Part shown: in pieces, positions 1 through 8,834 of the stretch
Layout: every line of letters starts with the position of its first letter
Position numbering within the stretch: the first letter of the stretch is position 1
From: Nematostella vectensis
Taxonomy: Eukaryota > Cnidaria > Anthozoa > Actiniaria > Edwardsiidae
Reading direction: 5' to 3'
Length of the DNA stretch: 64,000 nt
Assembly (NCBI RefSeq): GCF_932526225.1
Contig: NC_064045.1
Location: 2,643,998 to 2,707,997, forward strand
The notes under the pieces: model-generated
The model's input: only the letters and a program-made list of their open reading frames with translations
What the model was told of the DNA's origin: nothing
Databases searched by the model: none
Made by a program: the position numbers and the translations under genes

Positions 1-1192
1 ACACCATACACAGCTATCCACACCATCCACAGCTATCCACACCATACACAGCTATCCACCCCATACACAGCTATCCACACCATACACAGCTATCCACACC
101 ATACACAGCCATCCACAGCTATCCACACCATCCACACCATCCACAGCTATCCACACCATCCACAGCTATCCACACCATCCACAGCTATCCACCCCATACA
201 CAGCTATCCACACCATACACAGCTATCCACACCATACACAGCTATCTACGCCATACACAGCTATCCACACCATACACAGCTATCCACGCTATACACAGCT
301 ATCCACATCATACACAGCCATCCACACCATCCACAGCTATCCATACCATCCACAGCTATCCACATTATCCACAGCTATCCACACCATACACAGCTATCCA
401 CACTATACACGGCCATACACAGCTATCCACACCATCCACAACCATCCACACCATGCACGGCCATACTCAGCTATCCACACCATCCACAGCTATCCACACC
501 ATACACAGCTATCCACACCATACACACCCATCCACACCATACACAGCTATCCACACTATACACAGCCATACACAGCTATCAACGCCATACACAGCCATCC
601 ACAGCTATCCACACTATACACAGCTATCCACACCATCCACTGCTATCCACGCCATACTCAGCTATCCACACCATCCACATCTATCCACACTATACACACC
701 AACCATACACACCATACACAGCTATCCACACCATACACAGCTATCCACACCATACACAGCTATCCACACCATACACAACCATCCACACCATACACAACCA
801 TCCACACCATACACAGCCATACACACCATACACAGCTATCCACACTATACACAGCCATACACAGCTATCCACACCATACACAGCTATCCACACCTTACAC
901 AGCCATACACAGCTATCCACACCATACACAGCTATACACACGATACACAGCTATCTAAACCATACACAGCTATCCACGCCATACACACCATCCACAGCTA
1001 TCCACACCATCCACAGCTATCCACACTATACACAGCTATCTACACCATACACAGCTATCCACACCATCCACAGCTATGCACACCATCCACAACAATCTAC
1101 ACCATCCACAATTATCTACACCGTACACACCTATCCACACCATCCACAGCTATCCACACCATCCATAGCTATCCACACCATCCACAGCAATC
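1..1192. repeat. 19-bp minisatellite, plus-strand orientation
   Basis: Tandem copies of a roughly 19-bp unit of the form CCATACACAGCTATCCACA fill the left edge and continue beyond it. Units vary mainly by C/T and CAT/CAC changes. The unit contains no stop codon in any frame on either strand, so long open frames run through it: 304 codons on plus, 66 on minus. Their translation repeats every 19 residues, three units of DNA. This is the signature of a non-coding minisatellite, so the open frame is not called a gene. The same satellite lies in the opposite orientation at 5,428-5,985. Confidence 0.95.
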
Positions 1193-1510
1193 CAAAGCTT
1201 TAATCGAACTGATAGGGATGCTCGTCGTATTTTTCATCTCTGAAAATTCACTGATCTCAAAATGGCCTCGGTCAGCACCTATTCAGAACCTCGGTCACAA
1301 TTTAACTATACGGACCTTCAAGCCGGTAAATAACCAGCTTTTAGGGATTCCCCAAACCAGTAGATAGCTTTGATTTGCTCCTTTATCTTGGGATATCCGA
1401 TTTTCGCGTCGCGCGCAAGATTCAATGCCAATCTAAGACATTTTTCGGTAATATTAAAAACAAATTCTTATTTAATCTAACTGAGTTGGGGAATACTAAA
1501 ACAATTATTC
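1193..1510. other. Intergenic, no gene seen
   Basis: Sequence between the satellite and the foldback element. It holds one copy of a short dispersed motif (CCCCAAACCAGTAGATAGC near 1,343) that recurs near 1,697. No splice-bounded exon or recognisable domain is visible. Confidence 0.5.
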
Positions 1511-1658
1511 CCCTCAGGCTAAGTTTAAACGTCGTATTATGAGTGAGCCGTATTAAATGCAAATGAATCGCAAATGAATCGAATCGATTGTTTCATCTTC
1601 ATGCATTTGCATTTAATACGGCTCATGGATAATACGACGTTTGAACTTAGCCTCAGGG
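1511..1658. mobile_element. Foldback/MITE-like element with ~58-bp inverted arms
   Basis: The left arm (about 1,511-1,570) starts CCCTCAGGCTAAG. It is nearly the exact reverse complement of the right arm (about 1,600-1,658), which ends CTTAGCCTCAGGG. Only about 30 bases separate the arms, so the whole 148 bp could fold into one hairpin. There is no coding capacity. A small non-autonomous DNA transposon is likely, but no clear target-site duplication is visible and the family cannot be assigned. Confidence 0.7.
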
Positions 1659-3613
1659 TCGATGAACAGCGGCAGGATATATCCACCATTAGTTTCCCCC
1701 AAACCAGTGGATAGCGATTTTTGCGCGCTCTGATTGGCTCTTGTATCTCGGAATTTTCGTGGATATTCATCTTCCCTTTGGGGAATAATTGTTCAATATT
1801 CATCTCCCCTTTTGGGAATGATTGTTCGATATTTCTAACCTTTCTCAAAACTACTCCTGGACCCAGTTTAATAATATTGCTGCAGGGCGAGAATATTTAT
1901 TATATAAATTTCGTAAGGCTTTTCCGTGCAAGATTTTTTTTAGATAGTTTGTTGTTTACAGTAGTTGTCCGGTCAATATTTAGAGAAACCTTTTTCAATT
2001 AGTGGTAGGTCAAACCAATGAATGGCGTCAATGACTGACCTAAAAAAGACAATGTAAAAAAGCACCCAGGATAATGCAGTGTCAGCTTGCTCGATTGTTT
2101 TCGCCACCAACCTTACCCTCGTCCCGAATGGTGAACAAAATGGCCCTGCAGATTGGTATCCGTTTAAGAGATGTGCAGGGACGAGAAGGACCATTTTATG
2201 TTTCACGGGGAGTGTGAATATTTTGGGGGCGCGATAGTTTGTTTTCACTGGGATCTAGGTGGCTGTGTCGTTTTTTTATTCCCGACATCTTTTTCACATT
2301 TCAACTCCACAGTCTGAGTAGCCTGAATTTCAGGCGCCTTTTCCCCGACTACTACTCAGACTACTGTCTGAGTCGATATGAGGGAAATTTTCGATGAGCC
2401 GTTAGCATCAATCAGTTGTTTTCAAAACCTTTTCTTTCCACAAAAAATCAGGAACCGGTAGCACTGTTTAAAAATCATATTTGTTTCCTTAAAAAAGGTT
2501 TTATCCCGACCAAAGAAATCCCGACCTTCCCCTCAAACTGCGTTGAAAAAAATTACGAACCACCCCCAAAACGTAGCAGCCCACGACGTGGCAACAAAAT
2601 ATGTGAACTGAAATATGTAACAAAATAGGGATAAGAATGGTGTCATCTGGAAATTTTTTTATTTCATTTTCTAGAGCAAGTATTTTTCTATCTGTAACTC
2701 AAGAAGACAGTGTATAAGAATCAGTTGTTACAAAAGACGCAGCGCCAGTTGGATGTGTAGTCAGAGGCTTATTTTCGCGCAGCCTCTATGCTGCCATTGC
2801 TGGCACGATGGACACAAAACCATGTTGGATTGTGTTCTCCTATTACACAGGTTGCACAGATTCTTGGATGTTTTGATTCCTGAAAGGAAATACGAAGAGT
2901 ATTTAGTGATAATTCACAAAAATTAAAAGAATATTTATTCAACCTGTAGAGGATAAATGATATCAAGTTGCCAAAAAAACGGAATGACATTTCAGTTTCA
3001 TTTTAGAGTTTGCGAAAAAGGCGAGGGAATATTTACAAACACCGTCATTTATGGGCCGGGTGTACTTCTTTTTCAATTACGACCCATCAATATCGACCCG
3101 TAATTTGCTGGAAAAAGGAACAGATAAATCTTTCCCAGCAACTTTTAAAATTTATATTTTTGGCATCAGAACACATAGAAACGACGGAATATGACGTTCC
3201 AGCGGAGGAGAGTGTCGTTTTGTGCTCGTGAATATGAGGATATTAATTGGGGCATCACACACACAAAAAAAAATTGTGCTTATCACAGCTTACGCAAAAG
3301 GCTGATTTCCATATAATCGCAAGGATAAACTAATTTAAGCTAGCTAAAAAAAGCTAAACTGTAAGAATTGAAATAATTTCATACAATGGTTTTCGCATTA
3401 ACCGTAACCGTAAAAACGTCTATATTTTTCATTGAAAACGCCCCGGGGTAATGACTCGAGAGATTTGTTACACGACCGACCGCCATCTTGTTTTTGTTGT
3501 TGTTTATAAATAGAATAGAAACGAGGCCAAGCAGAAACCTGGAAATGAGAATATGTCGGATGACGAAGAGGTTTGTCGCAAAAGTTTTACATATGATTAT
3601 AAATTACGAGCTC
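1659..3613. other. Intergenic, no gene seen
   Basis: AT-rich intergenic DNA. Short open frames (60-93 codons) occur on both strands, but none has domain-like composition or splice-bounded ends. A small inverted repeat (AGTCTGAGTAG / CTACTCAGACT) lies at about 2,310-2,365. Nothing else could be supported. Confidence 0.5.
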
Positions 3614-3870
3614 CAGTGGCGGATCCAGAATTTCAAAATGGGGGGTGGATAAAGGCAGAAGTCGGCTGATAACTGATCCAGTGTTTTTTGGTAAGTCACA
3701 TAGATCTAAAGATACTTCAAGCTGAATTGGATTTGTCGCGTCAGCAATGTCAAGCATGGCGAAGGCACATGGACAGTACCTCCCGTCCCTCAAACAAAGT
3801 GACTTTTCTTAATATTTCTTATAAAGAGGGGTGGATATCCACCCAATCCACCCCCCTGTATCCGCCCCTG
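3614..3870. mobile_element. hAT-like MITE candidate
   Basis: A 257-bp segment is bounded by imperfect 15-bp terminal inverted repeats. The left end is CAGTGGCGGATCCAG; the right end, reverse-complemented, is CAGGGGCGGATACAG. Ends of the form CAGNGGCGGATCCAG are typical of hAT-family MITEs in invertebrates. The interior is non-coding and GT/GG-rich next to each end. The expected 8-bp target duplication is not evident (ACGAGCTC against AGCATGAC), so the family call is tentative. Confidence 0.5.
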
Positions 3871-5427
3871 AGCATGACACCCGCAAAAACGTCAGGCGAA
3901 TACAACACTGCCTTTACTTACCCTTACTCTTGCTTACTTTGACTTTTCGCCCTGTTTTAAATGATTTCAAACAAAACAGATTAAAATGTGGGCTGAATCT
4001 TTGCAGCAAAAACGGTTGCATCGCTACCACCGCTGAGGGGGGGGGGGGGGGGGGGGGATAGGGGGGCAGTTCAGTGAAATTAGTTTGGCGCCGCCCGCTC
4101 GCCCTGCCGCGCATATGGTTTACATGTATCCTCCAAACATCCACGAAATACCCACCTGGGTATATCAAGAATGAGTAAAATCCCCCACGCATACAATCAT
4201 GAATCCTGCATTCTGATTGTTTCCGCCACTCACTATCTATCGGGCGATAGTGAGTAGCGAAAATGCTGCCGTAATACAGCCCAAGCCCATGAAAATAAAT
4301 ACGTTTTGATTATAAATCGATGTATGTATGCGAGTGTGATATTCCCTTTCGCAAGCCACACATCATGACACATGACAAATTCCCCTGGATCTCTGAGGAT
4401 GGTCTTGAATGGCTTGTCAAGGCTCGACCCTGGGTCCTCAACTCCGTATAAACCGGCATATTGATATCATATTGCATTCTCCTATGATCGAAATCGACAA
4501 GGCACTGCGCGGTAAGATGTCAAGAAACTATAATAGCTCTACTTACGTCGAGTTTGCGTTGCATTGGCTGTTGCCTGTTTGCCCTTTGCCTTGTCTTGTG
4601 CCATTCGATTTCCAACTATTAGATAAATTTAATTGCTATTTATTTCGAGGAAGCGTTCCCACGGCCTAAATTATGGGGTTATTTGAAGCCCAGGTAGGCT
4701 TTGAAAATGAAATGACGCGATTTTCTTAGAGATGTTAATCGAGAATGACACAAACGTGGCCAAATGCTACACACAAGAACAGAAATAGTTCTTTGGGGAT
4801 AAGGGCATGGTATTTGCGACCACGAACCCTTACAAAAATAGACAACTTTTGAAATAGACATCTTTCGTTCGCCTCGCTCGGAATCTAGATCTTACGTAGA
4901 TCTACTTATTTATCGGCAAAAATGAGAGTAACTTTATAAAGGTAAGGTCAAAAACGCGTGGTCTCAGAACATCACCGTCATGAAAGTGTGAAAAAAAAAA
5001 GCACTGAAAAACGGCTATTTTCTTGGTGTTGGCGGGTTCCGTCATTCCACGATTTACTAACACCCCACGTGTCATAAGTAACAAAGACACTAAGTGGATT
5101 TTCATGAAATCGGGACAACTTCAACATAAAATCCGGATAACGATTCCAGTCAAATTCAAACGCAAAAGGCGTGGACTGCTATTTGTAATGCAAATAAAAT
5201 GTATGTTATTCATACTCACGATCCTCGAACTATTTTCGTGTATCCTTCTCCAGACACTCGTAGGGCAAACTAACACCATTTAGTTGTTTTACGTTCTTGT
5301 TTGGCCCCGCCCTCTTCTGCGAGAAGGGTAAGGAGAGGACACTTTCGCCAGAAAAAAACCAGCCCTTCTTTGACCCAGTGGCACCTGCCTTCTTGAGGGC
5401 CTCTCTCACGGTTTTTTCCTCCCTTGA
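3871..5427. other. Intergenic with poly-G tract, no gene seen
   Basis: Contains a long G homopolymer at about 4,036-4,058 and a small hairpin at about 4,229-4,258 (arms ACTCACTATC and GATAGTGAGT). Short open frames have no recognisable features. No exon can be supported. Confidence 0.5.
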
Positions 5428-5985
5428 ATAGTGTGGATAGCTGTGTATAGCTGTGTATGGTGTGTATAGCTGTTGATAGCTGTGGATGGCTGTGGATGGT
5501 GTGGATGGTTTTGGATGGTGTGGATAGCTGTGGATGGTGTGGATAGCTGTGTATGGTGTGAATAGCTGTGTATGGCGTGGATAGCTGTGGATGGTGTGGA
5601 TAGCTGTGGATGGTGTGGATAGCTGTGGATGGCTGTGGATGGTGTGGATAGCTGTGGATGGTGTGGATAGCTGTGTATGGTGTAGATAGCTGTGTATGGT
5701 GTGGATGGCTGTGTATGGTGTAGATAGCTGTGGATAGCTGTGTATAGCGTGGATAGCTGTGTATGGCGTGGATAGCTGTGTATGGCGTGGATGGCTGTGT
5801 ATGGTGTGGATAGCTATGGGTAGCTGTGTAGCTGTGTATGGTGTAGATAGCTGTGTATGGTGTGGATAGCTGTGTATGGTGTGGATAGCTGTGTATGGTG
5901 TAGATAGGTGTGTATGGTTTGGATGGCTGTGTATGGTGTAGATAGCTGTGGATGGTGTGAATGGTGTGTATCGTGTGTACGTATG
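5428..5985. repeat. 19-bp minisatellite, inverted orientation
   Basis: The same family as the array at the left edge, here read as TGTGGATAGCTGTGTATGG on the plus strand, the reverse complement. About 29 units. A 354-codon minus-strand frame runs through it and into flanking DNA only because the unit lacks stop codons. Its right edge adjoins the start of the block duplicated near 35.0 kb. Confidence 0.95.
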
Positions 5986-6045
5986 TTGTGGTATACACTA
6001 TCTTATGATACACTTCAGGATGCGTACTTAAAGTATTTACCGATT

Positions 6046-6543
6046 CGACGTATACATTACCGCTGACTTCCTGCAGACTCACCCTTCCTCTACGCCGGTG
6101 GAAAATTGCTTCCCCTTGGGATTGTGCAACAAGCAACTGTTTCTTAGCGAATCTGCAAAGAAAAGCCGTACCAGCTGATGTAAAAGCAACACAAAGCACA
6201 AGATCCCTACAAGTCCGGTAAGCAAGGGTATCAGAGAGCCCGACCGTAGTTTCTCTATGAATTATCGGCAAAATCACGCACATCGCGTCTTTGAATGTGT
6301 TGGTTTGTGAAGTGTGACGAAATGTGAGATTCATTATTGTTCAAAAGTCTTTAGCTCGATCTTACCTCTGCTATCTTCGGATTTTGATAACATTTCTTAC
6401 ATTCACTATTCTCTGAGGTCGATAACTCGTGCGTTGTATTGGGGTTTGTGCATTGAATGGGATTTCTACACTAATTTTGTGCGGTTCTCTGTTTGTGCTT
6501 CCGCTTTCGATTTAGTAAGGGCTTCGATTGTTTGTGAGCAGTC
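6046..6543. repeat. ~497-bp duplicated block, copy 1
   Basis: Nearly identical to 35,027-35,524. Both begin CGACGTATACATTACCGC and diverge after GAGCAGTCC. It lies upstream of the NLR gene in each duplication unit and is separated from the rest of the unit by unrelated DNA. A minus-strand frame of about 100 codons is open in both copies, but recent duplication alone can explain that. A short inverted piece of the block also occurs at about 30,700-30,748. A promoter or 5' region of the receptor genes is possible but unproven. Confidence 0.75.
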
Positions 6544-7573
6544 CGCTTTTATTTAAACGGTAATCACGTCAGCTTTGTTTATATTTATTTCTGCGATCGT
6601 ATGCAGCTCAAACTGTCCAAGGTGTTGCTGATGTGGCCTAGGCTTGATTGTTTTAGAAAGATGGGGAATGGATCTCATAGGAGAAATTAATGTTACCGCA
6701 GTGCCTTAAGATTCATTTTTATTTGGATTTCTTGAATGCAGCGTTGCTTCATTGAAGTCGCATGAGTATCACAAATATCACAGGCGAAGGGTCATAAGGT
6801 AATACAAGAGGGTTTTCTTTTGCCATAGGGTGTCTCCTGTAGCCTTTCTTGACTAAACTGGTTGCACTTCGTGAGTCTTTCCCGCCATTTCTATATTTTT
6901 ACTCTTGTGACTCTGTCACACTGTTTTGTCCGCCGTTTTGTCCTACGACAAAAACTGACTTCCCACGTTGTCTCCTGTTTTTCTGGCTTAGTTTTCTTGT
7001 GTTTGAAACTGTACTTTGTGTTTTCACCATAAGCTTAAGTGATATTTTGGATAATTCTTCACTTACAAACAATAATTTATTCAGCTCCGAAATCAGTCGC
7101 CTGTAAATTCTGCGAGGGATTTGCATATTTCTCTGAGCCCTGATTGCGATGCGCTGTTGTTGTGTCAGTCTCACGGTAGGCCAGTCACAGTTAAGTTGAT
7201 GACAAAGAGTTAGTGATTGCGGTCGGATTGCGTTGTTGTGTAATACTGCTTGGAGTTTTTCTACCAGTGGGTTCTAAGTGCATTGTTGATTGAGCGCGTT
7301 GGTTCAGTTTACGGGCGACTCGAGTCCAACTTGTTTTTGCCACCCTGCATTTTCATTGTAGTCTTTTAACTATTTTATTCTACTTAATTTTACCTTGATT
7401 ATTGATTATTAATAATTAATTGATCTAGTTAAATAAAAGAAAGGGAAACTAATCAAATAATTATATACAATCAAACAATTATTTAACCGGAATAACCGGA
7501 AAATAAACTACAATACTATTTCTGTAATTCTTTTTCAAAAAAAAAAATATATAAAATAATTATATCTGGCATA
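6544..7573. other. Intergenic, no gene seen
   Basis: AT-rich DNA between the duplicated block and the deleted non-LTR element. No exon, domain or repeat could be supported. The last part (about 7,360-7,573) is very AT-rich and may include 5' untranslated sequence of the retroelement that follows. Confidence 0.4.
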
Positions 7574-8155
7574 ATGGCAGGCCACCTCATGGCCCCCTTG
7601 ATAGTACCCCTATTTGCTCTACATCTCCAGAATTTCTTATTACGGTGGCAGAGCCCACTAATTGAGTCTAAGGCCGGACCCTTCATTTCACCAGCACTTT
7701 TTGAAATGAGCCTGGACAAAGTTAAAATTTTCATGAACAATATTCATCCCAATCGTAGAAAATTGATCGCTCCAAGGAGTAACCCAAGCTCACTCGCCTT
7801 TCGCCTACTCATTCTTAGTGGGGACATCCCTCTCAATCCCGGTCCCACCTACCGGTATCCCTGTGGAGCATGCTCAAAACCAGTTAAATGCAACCAGAAG
7901 GGTATTCAGTGCGACTACTGCGATGCATGGTATCACACAAAATGCTGCTCAATAAGCAATGAAAGTTACAATACACTTGCTAACAGTTCTTGTTCTTGGA
8001 TCTGCTGTGCCTGTGATGTGGCCAATTTCTCAAAGTCATCAAGTGGTCCTGACATTCCTGATGACAATTATTATTTATCTTTATCAACATCAGTACAATC
8101 ATCCGGCTCAGAATCACCCCAGCCACTAACATCCTCCCCCAGGCAAAGACAATAA
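7574..8155 (+). CDS. Retrotransposon ORF1 fragment: 2A-like motif plus PHD finger
   Basis: 193 residues from the first in-frame ATG. A hydrophobic stretch near residues 75-80 leads into LILSGDIPLNPGP at about residues 78-90. This resembles the 2A-like ribosome-skipping signals (consensus DxExNPGP) found at the N-terminus of many metazoan CR1/L2-type elements, although the usual Glu is Pro here. A Cys-rich region follows (about residues 96-150), with CGAC, CDYC, HTKC and a final CCAC spaced as in a PHD finger. The frame stops at the internal deletion. This is an ORF1 remnant of a dead element, not a host gene. Confidence 0.75.
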   Translation: MAGHLMAPLIVPLFALHLQNFLLRWQSPLIESKAGPFISPALFEMSLDKVKIFMNNIHPNRRKLIAPRSNPSSLAFRLLILSGDIPLNPGPTYRYPCGACSKPVKCNQKGIQCDYCDAWYHTKCCSISNESYNTLANSSCSWICCACDVANFSKSSSGPDIPDDNYYLSLSTSVQSSGSESPQPLTSSPRQRQ

Positions 8156-8219
8156 AAGAATGGAACAAGCTGCCCCGCCTTACCCTGGATTCCACTAGTG
8201 CAGATATTTTTAGAGAACG

Positions 8220-8427
8220 AATAAAATTAAATTAAATTAATAAAATTATATTAATACCAATAATGCTGTTTAAACGATTTTTATCTTTTTACTTTATTTA
8301 ATCTTTTTTTTATTCTGCCTTATTATTATTTTTATTCTGCCTTATTATTATTTGTATTATTATTTATTTTTATTATTATTATTATTTTTATTTCTATTAT
8401 TATTTTATTTTATGTTTTTTATTTTTT

Positions 8428-8459
<32 letters not shown>

Positions 8460-8510
8460 AGTTAATTAATTAATTAATGTATTTATTTATTTATTTATAC
8501 AATTAATTTA
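8220..8510. repeat. AT-rich low-complexity tract
   Basis: Runs of TTATT/TTTAT-type sequence with almost no G or C. It is the 3' untranslated tail of the deleted non-LTR element that it terminates. Confidence 0.8.
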
Positions 8511-8653
8511 TATCCACAGTGATGGTAACCCCTTTGTGGATTAACAATGTAGATGTAGATGTAGAAGATTCCCTTAGCATTCCCTTCTTTTCTAGGTTGT
8601 CAATGGTTGCTAAACTTTTGTTAGGTCCTAACTTTTACTTTGTTCCTCAACAG

Positions 8654-8727
8654 ATTTATTAGTAAAACCAAGAGTGGAATTGATGCTACTTCAATCTTTC
8701 AAAATGTGATGTCAATGCATTAAGCAG
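8654..8727 (+). promoter_or_regulatory. Predicted 5'-UTR exon of NLR copy 1, with a short uORF
   Basis: Bounded by an acceptor (TTGTTCCTCAACAG) and a donor (AAGCAG|GTATAG). The same 74-base exon with both sites occurs in copy 2 at 36,232-36,305. It contains ATGTCAATGCATTAA, an upstream frame of four codons plus stop. Copy 2 has ACG at the first ATG and keeps only the second. The next exon begins six bases before the main ATG, so this exon would be entirely untranslated. Inferred from splice signals only. Confidence 0.5.
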
Positions 8728-8834
8728 GTATAGCCAATCTACTGTAGCATTGATATACAGCATTTTGATGTTGTGATAATAAAAGATGATGATTTCTCTT
8801 GTTGCTGAGCATTTTTGTATTTTTGCAGATCAGT

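Larger units (their letters stand above)
7574..8566 (+). mobile_element. Internally deleted non-LTR retrotransposon (CR1/L2-like)
   Basis: The 5' part keeps a 193-codon ORF1 fragment with a 2A-like motif and a PHD-type zinc finger. Directly after it, in another frame (about 8,150-8,225), stands a piece resembling the extreme C-terminus of a non-LTR reverse-transcriptase ORF: KEWNKLPRLTLDSTSADIF. Everything between, including endonuclease and reverse transcriptase, is missing. The 3' end is a long AT-rich stretch (8,220-8,510) and then a short tandem GTAGAT tail at about 8,547-8,566, the usual finish of such elements. The right edge falls about 10 bp from the start of the segmental duplication. 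The 5' boundary is not determined. Confidence 0.75.

Noticed and set aside
453-1367. 304-codon plus-strand ORF, His/Thr/Tyr/Pro-rich
   Set aside because: It is the 19-bp minisatellite read in frame. The unit has no stop codon in any frame, and the opposite strand is equally open.
3614-3870. Firm hAT assignment
   Set aside because: The ends fit hAT MITEs, but the expected 8-bp target duplication is not present, so only a candidate call is made.
5270-6334. 354-codon minus-strand ORF
   Set aside because: Runs through the inverted 19-bp satellite. The remaining part is open in the duplicate at 35.0 kb too, but the duplication is too recent for that to show coding constraint.
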